Translations under genes and position numbers: made by a program
NCBI RefSeq assembly: GCF_000621845.1
Contig: NZ_JHXF01000017.1
Coordinates: forward strand, 19,441 to 83,440
Origin: Ruminococcus flavefaciens MA2007
GTDB taxonomy: Bacteria > Bacillota > Clostridia > Oscillospirales > Ruminococcaceae
Direction: 5' to 3'
Length of the DNA stretch: 64,000 bases
Shown: piece after piece, positions 8,201-16,799 of the stretch
How positions within the stretch are numbered: the first letter of the stretch is position 1
Layout of the letters: each line of letters opens with the position of its first letter
The notes under the pieces: generated by a model
What the model saw: the letters and a program-made list of their open reading frames with translations, nothing else
What the model was told of the DNA's origin: nothing
The model's database searches: none

Positions 8201-9003
8201 TAGCAAAGCCGAGAGTCCTTATCCCTGTATTCCCCGGCACAAACTGCGAGTACGATACTGCAAGAGCCTTTGAAAAGGCAGGCGCCAAGGCTGAGGTAGT
8301 CGTTATCAGAAACCTCTCCGCTGGAGATATCGAGGAGAGCGTAAGATACTTCGAGAGCGCAGTAAGACGTTCCGAGATAGTTATGATACCGGGCGGATTC
8401 AGCGGCGGTGACGAGCCCGAGGGAAGCGGCAAGTTCATTACAGCATTCTTCCGCAACCCCAAGATAAAGGACGCAGTTCACGACCTCTTAAAGAACCGCG
8501 ACGGTCTTATGCTAGGTATCTGCAACGGATTCCAGGCTCTTATCAAGCTGGGACTCGTTCCATACGGTGAGATAATCGACATGGCTGACGACGCACCTAC
8601 GCTTACATTCAATACCATAAACCGCCACCAGTCCATGATGGTAAATACACGTATCGCCTCCAACAAGAGCCCATGGCTCTATGGCTGTGAGGTAGGCGAT
8701 ATCCATACAGTTGCTATCTCACACGGTGAGGGACGCTTCGTAGCTCCTGCAAGTCTCATTCAGCAGCTTGCAAACAACGGTCAGATAGCTACACAGTACG
8801 TTGACCTTGACGGCAACCCAACAATGGATATACGCTATAACCCCAATACCTCTATCGAGGCTATCGAGGGTATCACTTCTCCCGACGGACGTGTATTCGG
8901 TAAAATGGGACACTCAGAGCGTAAGGGTAGCTATATCTGTAAGAACGTTCAGGGTGAAAAAGACCAGAAGATATTCGAGAGCGGCGTTAAATACTTCACA
9001 TGA
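5299..9003 (+). CDS. purL: Phosphoribosylformylglycinamidine synthase, single-chain
   Basis: The 1234-residue enzyme catalyses the ATP- and glutamine-dependent conversion of FGAR to FGAM in purine synthesis. It is the long single-chain form: an N-terminal PurS-like part, two AIRS-type synthase halves (SDHCRHTTF near residue 220; FKNETHNHPTEIEPFGGAAT near 315; GKTGRDGCGGATGSS near 447), and a C-terminal class-I glutamine amidotransferase. The last contains VFPGTNCEYDTARAF, the nucleophile motif MLGICNGFQALIKLG and the His/Glu motif SHGEGRF. GAAGGGAG precedes the ATG. No other pur gene is nearby, so it is transcribed alone and ends at a UUCG terminator. Confidence 0.97.
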   Translation: MSVFRIYVEKKPEFAVEAQSVLSDIKTALRLNISGVRILNRYDADKLSEEDFKAAISTVFSEPAVDVVYDELPPVSETDRVFAVEYLPGQFDQRADSCEQCIQILRQGERCRVRNARIYIISGIISDEDFAKLKSYIINPVESREASLETVKTLDTNYDIPTTVEELEGFINLNAYGLHAFVDKFGLAMDYDDIKFCQDYFRNEEKRNPTITEIRMIDTYWSDHCRHTTFLTNVENVKIDTPYIKDTYDMYVNVRKELGRTDKPMTLMDLATLAAKKLKADGKLPDLDESEEINACSVKIKVDIDGQLEDWILMFKNETHNHPTEIEPFGGAATCLGGAIRDPLSGRSYVYQAMRVTGAANPLVPVEDTIAGKLPQRKITLGAANGYSSYGNQIGLATGHVAEVYHPGYVAKRMEIGAVLGAAPAENIRRERPVPGDIVILLGGKTGRDGCGGATGSSKSHTLESLEHCGAEVQKGNPPEERKLQRLFRNPEVTKMIKRCNDFGAGGVSVAIGELTDGLVINLNAVPKKYDGLDGTEIAISESQERMAVVIAPEDKDKFMEEAAKENLEATLVADVVEEPRLKMVWNGNTIVDLSREFLNSNGAPKYTDIEVEAPAFVADDDIADSADSWTQLMSNLNVCSQKGLIEKFDSTIGAGTVLMPFGGVYQMSPSQAMAAKIPVLEGETNTCSLMGWGYNPDISEKSPYHGSMLAVIESIAKVVAAGGTYKKCWLTFQEYFERTQNDPKRWGKPMAALLGAFRAQLEIGCGSIGGKDSMSGTFENIDVPPTLVSFAVSTATADKVVSTEFKGSGNTVISIVPEYDENGLPKWDSIKACFDKVEQIIKDDRANAIWTIGYGGFAEGIAKMCFGNKIGFEFTTRLSAKELYKPCYGAFIIELKGDAKSGENIIGKTVSDYKILSMDYTVSLDNLQRVWEAKLEPVFPCRIKTTDTTPQTYSSPNRIQLSASTKIAKPRVLIPVFPGTNCEYDTARAFEKAGAKAEVVVIRNLSAGDIEESVRYFESAVRRSEIVMIPGGFSGGDEPEGSGKFITAFFRNPKIKDAVHDLLKNRDGLMLGICNGFQALIKLGLVPYGEIIDMADDAPTLTFNTINRHQSMMVNTRIASNKSPWLYGCEVGDIHTVAISHGEGRFVAPASLIQQLANNGQIATQYVDLDGNPTMDIRYNPNTSIEAIEGITSPDGRVFGKMGHSERKGSYICKNVQGEKDQKIFESGVKYFT

Positions 9004-9005
9004 TG

Positions 9006-9035
9006 AAAAAAGGACAGCTTCGGCTGTCCTTTTTT
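9006..9035 (+). terminator. UUCG-tetraloop terminator of purL
   Basis: GGACAGC-TTCG-GCTGTCC is flanked by AAAAAA and TTTTTT. It lies 3 nt after the purL stop. Confidence 0.95.
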
Positions 9036-9046
9036 AGCCCTTAGCC

Positions 9047-9100
9047 TGTAGGGGACGCCGCCCTCGGCGTCCCACGAATTATAATGCAATTATAAATGAC
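9047..9100. repeat. Dispersed GTAGGGG palindrome
   Basis: GTAGGGGACGCCGCCCTCGG...GTCCC forms a palindrome like those at 2340-2375. The stretch from 9036 to 9587 holds only repeats and no credible gene; open frames over it are made of repeat sequence. Confidence 0.6.
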
Positions 9101-9340
9101 GCGCTGTAGGGGCGGATATTATCCGCCCGTGTAGATGTGCCGTAAGCGATGTACGATTATCGGTGTTGATAATAGTGAGCGAGTTTACGAGCGGCAACGT
9201 GGCAAGGGGGCGCAGGCTCTGCGCTGTAGGGGACGGATATTATCCGCCCATGTAATGTGCCGTAAGCGATGTACGATTATCGGTGTTGATAATAGTGAGC
9301 GAGTTTACGAGCGGCAATGTGGCGAGGGGGCGCAGGCTCT
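9101..9340. repeat. Two tandem 120-nt composite repeat units
   Basis: GCGCTGTAGG recurs at 9101 and 9221, and ATGTGCCGTAAGCGATG at 9135 and 9255, giving an exact 120-nt period. Each unit holds a CGGATATTATCCG palindrome, then GCCGTAAGCGATGTACGATT, then GTGAGCGAGTTTACGAGCGG, then GCGCAGGCTCTGCGC. The units differ at only a few positions, implying a recent duplication. Related single copies lie at 2487-2600 and 11297-11383. Confidence 0.85.
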
Positions 9341-9587
9341 GCGCCCGTGTATGACAAACCACGTTTATTTCGGGCGAACACTGTTCGCCCCTACAAATGG
9401 CATTTTATTTAAAACGGGTATAACGGGCGACGGGACGTCGCCCCTACACAAACTAATTACTAATCACTATCAACTGATAACTTATTAAAAATAATTTTTG
9501 AATTTGGCTTAATCAACAAATAAATGTCAATACTATTGTTGATATTCACAGTGTTTCTGCTGGCTGTGCAATGTTCATATTTTTGTG

Positions 9588-9616
9588 TTGACTAATACTA
9601 TTATTTAGTATATAAT
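9588..9616 (+). promoter_or_regulatory. Promoter of glgA
   Basis: TTGACT (9588-9593) and TATAAT (9611-9616) are separated by 17 nt. The leader to 9750 contains AT-rich TAATCACTAATAACTA-type short repeats also seen at 9440-9480 and 13660-13680. Confidence 0.8.
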
Positions 9617-9749
9617 AATAAGTAGATTAAAGTTATTAGTGATTAGTTATTAGTTTGTGCAGGAGCCAACTTTGTCGTTCGTGCCCTACAATTAGATGAT
9701 TACTAATCACTAGGCACTAATAACTAATAACTAAAAAGGGAGATATGCT

Positions 9750-11204
9750 ATGAATAATATACTGTTTGCCGCTTCCGAGTGTGTACCATTTATAAAGACA
9801 GGCGGACTTGCTGACGTTGTAGGCGCACTTCCGCAGTATATCGACAAGAAGAATTTCGATGTAAGGATTATAATGCCTTACTACACCTGCATACCCGATA
9901 AGTACAGAAGCGAATTCAAGTACGTTCATCACTTCTATATGGACTACGGCATGAGAAGCGAGGGGGTTCATGTCGGCATTATGGAGTATGAGTACAACGG
10001 CATAAAGTTCTATTTCGTTGACAACGAGTATTACTTCAAGTGCGATACTCCATATTCATCAGACCTTAAATGGGACATCGAGAGATTCACTTTCTTCTGC
10101 AAGGCTGTACTGGCTATCCTGCCTGTTATCGGCTTCCGTCCCGATATCATACACTGTCACGACTGGCAGTCGTCCCTCATTCCCGTTTTTCTGCACTCTG
10201 CTTTTGCTACGAACCCGTTCTTCAGTGCAACAAAGACGATAATGACTATCCATAACCTGAAATTCCAGGGCGTTTGGGATATAGACACATTCCGCTACAA
10301 TACGGCTCTGCCCGATTATATGTTCACTCCCGATAAGCTGGAGTTCAACAAGAACGCAAATATGCTCAAGGGCGGTCTGGTCTATGCGGACTACATCACC
10401 ACGGTCTCCGAGACCTACGCCGAGGAGATAAAATACCCCTTCTACGGCGAACAGCTTGACGGACTTCTCCGTGCAAGGTCAGCTTCACTGAGGGGAATCC
10501 TCAACGGTATCGACTACAAGGTATTCGATCCTGCAAACGACGACAAGATATTCACACCGTTCACAGCCAAGAACTTCAAGACCAAAAAGGCTGAGAACAA
10601 GACGAAACTGCAGGAACAGCTGGGACTTCCCGTTGACAAGGAAAAGTACATGATGTGTATCATCTCACGTCTTACCGACCAGAAAGGACTTGACCTCGTT
10701 AATTACGCTATGGAGCGTATCTGCGACGAGAACACCCAGTTCGTGATAATAGGCACAGGCGATCCCAAGTATGAGAATATGTTCAAACACTATCAGTGGA
10801 AGTACCCCGAGAGAGTCTCCGCAAATATCCTCTACAACGACGACCTTGCCCATAAGCTCTATGCGGCGGCAGATACAGTTCTCATGCCGTCACTGTTCGA
10901 GCCCTGCGGACTTACACAGCTCATCGCTCTCCGCTACGGAACTCTGCCTATAGTACGTGAAACAGGCGGACTCAAAGACACAGTCCAGCCATATAACGAG
11001 TTTGACGGAACAGGCAACGGCTTCTCATTTGCCAACTTCAACGGCGACGAGATGCTGAACACTATCAACTACTCCAAGAGAGTGTACTACGATAACCGCA
11101 AGCAGTGGGACGCAATGGTACAGCGAGCTATGGAGCAGGACTTCTCATGGAACAGCTCAGCTCGTCAGTACGAGGGTATGTACAGCTGGATGATAAACTG
11201 GTAA
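9750..11204 (+). CDS. glgA: Glycogen synthase GlgA
   Basis: This 484-residue GT5 enzyme transfers glucose from ADP-glucose to the growing alpha-1,4-glucan. The N-terminus NILFAASECVPFIKTGGLADV contains the KTGGL ADP-glucose motif; VLMPSLFEPCGLTQLIALRYG carries the C-terminal donor-site EPCGL motif; and VRETGGLKDTV follows as usual in GT5. Length is typical. GGGAGATAT precedes the ATG. No other glg gene is adjacent. The 445-bp gap after it is filled with dispersed repeats. Confidence 0.95.
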   Translation: MNNILFAASECVPFIKTGGLADVVGALPQYIDKKNFDVRIIMPYYTCIPDKYRSEFKYVHHFYMDYGMRSEGVHVGIMEYEYNGIKFYFVDNEYYFKCDTPYSSDLKWDIERFTFFCKAVLAILPVIGFRPDIIHCHDWQSSLIPVFLHSAFATNPFFSATKTIMTIHNLKFQGVWDIDTFRYNTALPDYMFTPDKLEFNKNANMLKGGLVYADYITTVSETYAEEIKYPFYGEQLDGLLRARSASLRGILNGIDYKVFDPANDDKIFTPFTAKNFKTKKAENKTKLQEQLGLPVDKEKYMMCIISRLTDQKGLDLVNYAMERICDENTQFVIIGTGDPKYENMFKHYQWKYPERVSANILYNDDLAHKLYAAADTVLMPSLFEPCGLTQLIALRYGTLPIVRETGGLKDTVQPYNEFDGTGNGFSFANFNGDEMLNTINYSKRVYYDNRKQWDAMVQRAMEQDFSWNSSARQYEGMYSWMINW

Positions 11205-11215
11205 TAATTCTAAAA

Positions 11216-11609
11216 CATATTATAGGGAGTGAGGGCGGATCCATTCCGCCCTTGCTGATTATCTGTAGGGAACGGCGTCCTCGGCGTTCCATGTAAATGT
11301 GCCGTAAGCGATGTACGATTATCGGTATTGATGAGAGTGAGCGAGTTTACGAGCGGCAACGTGGCAAGGGTGCAGTGTCACGCTGCCGTGGCAAGTGGGC
11401 GCAGGCTCTGCGCTGTAGGGGCTGATGCCTAACAGGCACCCGTACCCTCTGTCAGCTCTGCTGACATCTCCCTGTACTACAGGGAGTCCCCCACATCAGC
11501 CTGACCAATTGTTACGTAAATCAACGGGGCGATGTAGGTATCGCCCCCTACAATGCCTTGAATCTATATGTAACGATATTAACGGACGACCAATGTTCGT
11601 CCCTACAAA
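11216..11609. repeat. Repeat-rich intergenic block
   Basis: It contains in order a GGGCGGATCCATTCCGCCC palindrome, a GTAGGGAACGGCG palindrome, a composite unit (GCCGTAAGCGATGTACGATT at about 11299, GTGAGCGAGTTTACGAGCGG at about 11337), a GCGCAGGCTCTGCGC hairpin, a double-hairpin element at 11436-11491, and more GGGGCGATG...CATCGCCCC-like stems. No gene is seen between 11205 and 11648. Confidence 0.75.
11436..11491 (-). repeat. Double-hairpin dispersed element
   Basis: Two short stems stand side by side: TGTCAGC-TCTG-CTGACA and CTCCCTGTA-GTACAGGGAG as read on the minus strand. The same layout (CTCCCC/GGGGAG then TGTCAC/GTGACA, then AGAGGGG) occurs at 29773-29818 on the plus strand. Confidence 0.55.
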
Positions 11610-11648
11610 TTAATCACTAACCACTGACTACTAAAACGGAGAAAAAAT

Positions 11649-12590
11649 ATGCTTAATGATGACAAAAATGAAAAACAGCTCAGCGATGAAGTGAAAGCCT
11701 TTGCCAAGCTTTATTCCGAATTTGAGGCTAAACGCGAGAAATGGGAAGAAAAGGACTACGTTGAGGAGCTCATTGCAAAGGGACACCCCGAAACTGCCGA
11801 AAAACTGAAAAAGTACAGGCACAATATCATATCTATCGGAGTTAAGAAAACTCCCGAGGACGGCATACCCGTGGGAGCAAGCAAGATAGGCGGACTTCCC
11901 GACCTGCCGCCCGATATCGAATACCCCACTATGACAGGCTATACCATGCGCGTTAAGGGCGGAAGCGAGACCAAGACCTGCGGAAAATCGGCTATGCACC
12001 TCGTTATGCAGATAAATCTGCGTGAGCTTGCCAAAAGCGGTGCGGATACCGAGGGGCTTTTCCCGAAGACAGGTATGTTTTATTTGTTCTGGAGCGGCGA
12101 GTATGACTATACCATGTTCGACATTGACAATGAGTATCGCTTTGTAAAGCCTGATGAGCCCGAGCTTGCTCATATAAACAAGGTCATCTGGTGGGACGGG
12201 GATATGTCAACGCTCAGACGTACTCAGCCGTCTCTGCCCTATTATGAAGAAGTCAATGACGAGGACAATGGTATCTTTGACGAGATTTGTCACGAAACGA
12301 TGATAGATTTCTGGCAGGAATACGACTATGAACGCAATGCGGCTTATGAGATAGACGACCTCATGGATATTTTAGAGGACGCCGACGAGTATGATTTTGT
12401 CAGCCGCGACGATAAGATATTCGGTATACCGAGCGGCGCTAACGCTCCACAGCTCGGTGACGACCAGCTCCTGCTGTTACAGCTCGATTACTCGGTAGGC
12501 TGTATATGGGAATTATTCTGGATAATGGACAAGCAGGACTTCATCGACCGCAAATTCGACAATATACAACTGGACGCAGACTGCGACTGA
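11649..12590 (+). CDS. DUF1963 (YwqG-like) protein
   Basis: The 313-residue soluble protein belongs to the DUF1963/YwqG family, of unknown function. Typical family pieces are KIGGLPDLPPDIEYP (near residue 79), LVMQINLRELA, TGMFYLFWSGEYD, and the C-terminal LGDDQLLLLQLDYSVGCIWELF. The first 60 residues are charged and helical. It starts after AACGGAGAAAAA. The HAD gene follows after 49 nt in the same direction and may be co-transcribed. Confidence 0.8.
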   Translation: MLNDDKNEKQLSDEVKAFAKLYSEFEAKREKWEEKDYVEELIAKGHPETAEKLKKYRHNIISIGVKKTPEDGIPVGASKIGGLPDLPPDIEYPTMTGYTMRVKGGSETKTCGKSAMHLVMQINLRELAKSGADTEGLFPKTGMFYLFWSGEYDYTMFDIDNEYRFVKPDEPELAHINKVIWWDGDMSTLRRTQPSLPYYEEVNDEDNGIFDEICHETMIDFWQEYDYERNAAYEIDDLMDILEDADEYDFVSRDDKIFGIPSGANAPQLGDDQLLLLQLDYSVGCIWELFWIMDKQDFIDRKFDNIQLDADCD

Positions 12591-12639
12591 TGATCAATTC
12601 CAAATTATACAGGTTAATTATAAAAAAGGATAAGATACA

Positions 12640-13299
12640 ATGTTAAAAGGCGCAATATTCGATATGGACGGTCTTATGATAGACACCGAAAAGCTCTATC
12701 TCAAATTCTGGATACAGTCCGCAAAGGACTTCGGCTATGACATGAAGCCCGAGCACGTCTACGCTATCCGCAGTATGGCGAGAAAATACTCTATCCCTAC
12801 GCTGAAAGGCTTTCTCGGCGAGGACTGTCCCACCGAGGAGATAAGAGCTCACCGAACCGAGCTCATGGCGGAGTACATAAACGAGCACGGACTGGAAGTG
12901 AAAAAGGGGCTTTTCGAGCTCCTGTACTATTTAAAGGGCAGGGAGATAAAAATGGCTGTGGCAACGGCAACTCCCCGAAGCCGAACAACGGAATATCTGG
13001 AAAAGATAGGAGCAGCGAAGTTCTTCTCGGCGGTGATATGCGGAGACATGGTGGAAACAGGCAAGCCAGCTCCCGATATATACCTGACAGCGGCGAGAGA
13101 GCTGGGACTTCCGCCTGAGGAATGTGCGGCATTCGAGGATTCTCCCAACGGCATAAAGGCTGCCCACGCCGCAGGCTGTCACGCCATAATGATACCCGAT
13201 ATGACTCAGCCCGATGACGAGATAAAGCCGCTTTTGTCGGCAGTTTACGAGAATCTCGGGCTTGCTGTAGATTATTTTGAAAGGAGCTTCGGCGAATGA
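12640..13299 (+). CDS. HAD-superfamily phosphatase (beta-phosphoglucomutase-like)
   Basis: This 219-residue HAD hydrolase has motif I FDMDGLMIDTEKLY (nucleophile Asp8, acid/base Asp10), motif II at VATATPRS, a lysine in GKPAPDIYL (motif III) and motif IV AFEDSPNGIKAAHAAG. The alpha-helical cap after motif I places it in the phosphoglucomutase/phosphatase subfamily that acts on small phosphosugars; the substrate is not deducible. AAAAAGGA precedes the ATG. Its end overlaps the next start as ATGA. Confidence 0.9.
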   Translation: MLKGAIFDMDGLMIDTEKLYLKFWIQSAKDFGYDMKPEHVYAIRSMARKYSIPTLKGFLGEDCPTEEIRAHRTELMAEYINEHGLEVKKGLFELLYYLKGREIKMAVATATPRSRTTEYLEKIGAAKFFSAVICGDMVETGKPAPDIYLTAARELGLPPEECAAFEDSPNGIKAAHAAGCHAIMIPDMTQPDDEIKPLLSAVYENLGLAVDYFERSFGE

Positions 13300-13538
13300 G
13301 CGTTTCCGAGATATTTGAGATACCCAAGTTCTACTACTTCGAGAGCGGCAACGACTTTTCGGGGAGCAAGGGCGACTTCGCCTATAAGATATGCAACGGC
13401 GATGTATTGAAGTGCATGACATGGCATGGCAGGCTTTGCTCCATGAAAGCGGAGATAGAGCACGAGGCGGAGTTCGAGCGCACACAGGAGGGCTTTGAAG
13501 CCATGATAAAATGGCTGGAGGAGCAGTATAAAGAGTGA
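13296..13538 (+). CDS. Small conserved-looking orphan protein
   Basis: The 80-residue acidic protein is not one I recognise. It starts within the HAD stop codon (ATGA overlap), implying translational coupling, with AAAGGAGC upstream. The sequence has an aromatic first half (IPKFYYFESGNDFSG, FAYKICNGDVLKCMTWHG) and a charged helical second half. It has no membrane segment or signal peptide. A role beside the HAD enzyme is inference. Confidence 0.65.
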   Translation: MSVSEIFEIPKFYYFESGNDFSGSKGDFAYKICNGDVLKCMTWHGRLCSMKAEIEHEAEFERTQEGFEAMIKWLEEQYKE

Positions 13539-13560
13539 GCAGAGAGTAGTGAGTAGCAGG

Positions 13561-13653
13561 GGGCGCAGGCTCTGCGCTGTAGGGGCTGATGCCTACATCA
13601 GCCCGACTAATTTATACGTAACCCAACGGGGCGATGAGGGCATCGCCCACTAC
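13561..13653. repeat. Dispersed palindromic repeats
   Basis: GCGCAGGCTCTGCGC is followed by GTAGGGGCTGATGCC...CATCAGCCC and by GGGGCGATGAGGGCATCGCCC, ending CACTAC. The order resembles the end of a composite unit plus an inverted pair. Confidence 0.7.
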
Positions 13654-13690
13654 AAACTAAGCACTAACAACTAATAACTATTAAAAAGCA

Positions 13691-13719
13691 TTGACAAAAT
13701 CATACTGTGGGTTTATAAT
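13691..13719 (+). promoter_or_regulatory. Promoter of trkA-trkH
   Basis: TTGACA (13691-13696) and TATAAT (13714-13719) are 17 nt apart, 62 nt upstream of the trkA start. Confidence 0.9.
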
Positions 13720-13781
13720 TATATTGAAAAATTGTATCCACTAATAACAGTATTTTAAGCTATAAATTTTACGGAGGAATT

Positions 13782-15140
13782 ATGGATATTATAATCGTAG
13801 GCTGCGGCAAGGTGGGAAGTGCTCTCGCCGAGGTGCTCAGCGATGAACACAGTGTTACCATAATTGACAAAAAAGAATCTCTTGTTGAGGCTGCTACAAA
13901 CGATTTTGACGTAATGGGAATCGTCGGAAACTGCCTTCAGACCGAAGTCCTTGAAGAAGCTAACGTTTCAAAGGCGAATATTCTTATAGCGGTCACTACT
14001 TCCGACGAGGTAAACATTTTGTCATGCCTTATCGCAAAGAGAATGGGTGCACGTCACTGTATCGCCCGTGTCCGCAGTCCCGAATTCGATAAACAGCTGG
14101 TATTCATGCGTGAGGAGCTTGGTATCAGCATGATGGTAAACCCCGATTACAACGCCGCAAACGAGATAGCAAAGGTACTGCGCTATCCCGAGGCTATCAA
14201 TATCGAGTCCTTTGCCAAGGGCAGAGTTGACCTTGCGGAGATACGTATAACCAGCGGCAGTATCCTTGACGGCGTGGCTCTCAGCCAGCTTTCGAGACGT
14301 CTAAGACTGGACGTGCTCATCTGCGCAGTTCAGCGCGGCGACGAGCTCACTATCCCTAACGGTAATTTCGTGCTCCGTGCAGGAGACAAGATACACATGA
14401 CCGCTTCACACAGCAATATGGTCAAGTTCTTCAAGAGCATAAGCGCCGCTTACCGCGAAAAGCGCGTAAAGCACGCAGTCCTTATCGGCGGCGGACGAGT
14501 TGCATATCATCTGGCTCAACAGCTCATCGAAATGGGCGTTAAGGTCAAGATAATCGAGATAGACCACGAGCGCTGTCTGGAGCTCTCCGACAGGCTCAAC
14601 AAGGTGGATATCTCATGTGCCGACGGTACTGACCACGATATCCTCGAGGAGGAGCGCGTTTACGACGCCGACGCTGTAGTCACCCTGACAGGCATCGACG
14701 AGGAGAATATCCTTCTCTCGCTCCTTGCCAAGAACAACGGCGTTGACAAGGTGGTAACAAAGGTAAACAGAATGTCCCTTATGCAGCTTTCGGACACTCT
14801 CGACCTTGACAGTATCATCTCGCCAAAGACTATCACGGTAAATCAGATACTCCAGTATGTCCGTGCAAAGCAGAATTCTCTCGGAAACAACGTAACTACG
14901 CTGTACCGACTGGTGAACGACAGGCTGGAGGCTATAGAATTCGTTGTCCGCGACAAAAAGGACTACGTTGACGTTCCGCTGAAAAAGCTGAAGCTCAGAA
15001 GCGGTATCCTCATCGCAAGTATCGCAAGAGGCAACGAGCTCATTATCCCAAAGGGCGATGACTGCCTGCAGGTAAATGACAGCGTTGTGGTAATAACCAC
15101 TACTAAGGGTATGCACGACCTTAGCAATATCTTTGATTAA
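13782..15140 (+). CDS. trkA: Trk potassium uptake regulator TrkA
   Basis: The 452-residue cytoplasmic protein gates the Trk K+ channel in response to nucleotides. It is the two-lobed form: two RCK Rossmann domains, one starting GCGKVGSALAEVLSD (residue 8) and the other GGGRVAYHLAQQLIEMG (about residue 232), each followed by a C-terminal TrkA_C lobe (IPNGNFVLRAGDKIHM and IPKGDDCLQVNDSVVVI). ACGGAGGA precedes the ATG. trkH begins 20 nt after the stop, so the two are one operon from the promoter at 13691. Confidence 0.95.
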   Translation: MDIIIVGCGKVGSALAEVLSDEHSVTIIDKKESLVEAATNDFDVMGIVGNCLQTEVLEEANVSKANILIAVTTSDEVNILSCLIAKRMGARHCIARVRSPEFDKQLVFMREELGISMMVNPDYNAANEIAKVLRYPEAINIESFAKGRVDLAEIRITSGSILDGVALSQLSRRLRLDVLICAVQRGDELTIPNGNFVLRAGDKIHMTASHSNMVKFFKSISAAYREKRVKHAVLIGGGRVAYHLAQQLIEMGVKVKIIEIDHERCLELSDRLNKVDISCADGTDHDILEEERVYDADAVVTLTGIDEENILLSLLAKNNGVDKVVTKVNRMSLMQLSDTLDLDSIISPKTITVNQILQYVRAKQNSLGNNVTTLYRLVNDRLEAIEFVVRDKKDYVDVPLKKLKLRSGILIASIARGNELIIPKGDDCLQVNDSVVVITTTKGMHDLSNIFD

Positions 15141-15160
15141 GGAGTGCACATCGGCTTAAT

Positions 15161-16597
15161 ATGAATTACAGAATGATATCATACATTATGGGACAGATAT
15201 TGAAGGTCGTCGGACTTTTCATGCTCCTGCCCATAATCGTAGGCTTTATTTACGGGGAAAACCATGTTGTGACCTCTTTCGGCATACCGCTTCTCATAAC
15301 TATGGCGATAGGATTCGCCTTTACGATAATCAAGCCGAAAAACAATCAGGTCTATTCAATGGAGGGCTTTGTCAGCGTTGCGGCTTCATGGATAACCATG
15401 TCCTGCATAGGTGCTCTGCCTTTCGTAATATCAGGGGAGATACCCGACTTTCCCAGCGCTCTCTTTGAGACGGTGTCGGGCTTTACAACCACAGGCGCTA
15501 CCATACTGGAAGATGTTGAGGCTATGTCGCGTTCATGCCTTTTCTGGCGAGCCTTTACCCACTGGCTGGGCGGTATGGGAGTCCTCATGTTCGTGCTGGC
15601 TATCATGTCCAGCAACGACGTGCGTACAATGCATATGATGAGAGCAGAATGCGCAGGTCCGAAGGTAGGACGCCTTGTGTCGAAATCACGCTTTTCCGCA
15701 AGAATACTCTACGGCATATACATCACTCTCACCGTATCCGAGGCGATACTCCTGCTCTGCGGCGGTATGCCTCTCTATGACGCTATTCTGCACGCCTGCT
15801 CATCGGCAGGTACAGGCGGATTCTCCATGTGGGGAGACAGCATAGGTCATTACAACAGCGTTTACATAGAAATGGTAGTGGCAGCGTTCATTATCCTTTT
15901 CGGCGTAAACTTCAACCTTTACTATTATCTTCTCATCAGAAAGTTCTCAATGGCTTACAAGAATGAGGAGGTAAGGACGTATTTCGGCGTTATAATAGCC
16001 GCTACAGCTATTATCGCCATTAATGTACACAAGCTTTACGACGGAGTAGGCGATACCCTGAGACATACCTTCTTTATGGTGGCTTCCACCATAACCTCGG
16101 CAGGCTTCTCCACCACCGATACGGCTAAATGGCCCGAATTCTCGCAGACGCTGCTGCTCATGCTCATGTTCGTGGGCTCGTGCGCAGGCTCTACAGGCGG
16201 CGGTATGAAGGTATCGCGTATAATGATACTTATAAAAACAGGCATCAAGGAACTGAAATATATCACAAATCCCCGTGCGGTAGCTACTGTCAAAATGGAC
16301 GGAAAGCCTGTTGAAAAGGACGTAGTGCGCGGCGTCAGCAATTATCTCATACTTTTTATGACGCTCATGTCAATATCAGTTCTTCTGATATCGCTCAACG
16401 GCTTCCATATTGACGAATCGCTTTCTGCGGTCATAACCTGCATGAATAATATCGGCTTCGGCGTGGGACGCTTCGGTCCTGCGGGAAATCTTGGCGGACT
16501 AAATGCATTTTCAAAGGTAGTTTTATGCTTTGATATGCTTCTCGGACGTCTTGAGATATATCCGCTTATAATGCTGTTTGTTCCGAGAAGAAGATAA
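15161..16597 (+). CDS. trkH: Trk potassium channel subunit TrkH
   Basis: This 478-residue membrane protein is the ion-conducting partner of TrkA. It has about ten hydrophobic segments, with selectivity-filter-like loops after each pore helix: VSGFTTTGATIL, ACSSAGTGGFSMW, ASTITSAGFSTTD and MNNIGFGVGRFG. SCAGSTGGGMKVSRIMILIK is the typical TrkH loop after the seventh helix. The end MLLGRLEIYPLIMLFVP is the normal family C-terminus, so it is complete. Confidence 0.95.
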   Translation: MNYRMISYIMGQILKVVGLFMLLPIIVGFIYGENHVVTSFGIPLLITMAIGFAFTIIKPKNNQVYSMEGFVSVAASWITMSCIGALPFVISGEIPDFPSALFETVSGFTTTGATILEDVEAMSRSCLFWRAFTHWLGGMGVLMFVLAIMSSNDVRTMHMMRAECAGPKVGRLVSKSRFSARILYGIYITLTVSEAILLLCGGMPLYDAILHACSSAGTGGFSMWGDSIGHYNSVYIEMVVAAFIILFGVNFNLYYYLLIRKFSMAYKNEEVRTYFGVIIAATAIIAINVHKLYDGVGDTLRHTFFMVASTITSAGFSTTDTAKWPEFSQTLLLMLMFVGSCAGSTGGGMKVSRIMILIKTGIKELKYITNPRAVATVKMDGKPVEKDVVRGVSNYLILFMTLMSISVLLISLNGFHIDESLSAVITCMNNIGFGVGRFGPAGNLGGLNAFSKVVLCFDMLLGRLEIYPLIMLFVPRRR

Positions 16598-16602
16598 TAA
16601 TG

Positions 16603-16633
16603 CAGCGGAGCGTGGGGACGTTCCGCTGTTTTA
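16603..16633 (+). terminator. Terminator of trkA-trkH
   Basis: CAGCGGAGCG (16603-16612) pairs with CGTTCCGCTG (16619-16628), with one G-U pair, followed by TTTTATT. Confidence 0.8.
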
Positions 16634-16677
16634 TTATAGTGAACGTCAAAAAATAATTATACGTTCACTATAATAAA
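16630..16677. repeat. Perfect 17-bp inverted repeat
   Basis: TTTATTATAGTGAACGT (16630-16646) is the exact reverse complement of ACGTTCACTATAATAAA (16661-16677), with a 14-nt AT-rich loop. It follows the trkH terminator. Each arm contains a TATAAT or its complement, so it may be an outward or inward promoter palindrome, or a MITE end. Confidence 0.6.
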
Positions 16678-16799
16678 TGATCAAAAATGCCTCGCGCATC
16701 CGCAATCTTACGTTTGCTGCGTGCGTATCGGCAAATAGCAGACGCTCAAATTTTGTCGTTTGCTATAATACGTAAAAATTAAAATGGGAGGAATTTAAC

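Noticed and set aside
9135..9488. 117-codon open frame in the purL-glgA gap
   Set aside because: It is formed wholly by the 120-nt tandem repeat, the two halves being copies of each other; no ribosome site and no protein-like conservation is expected.
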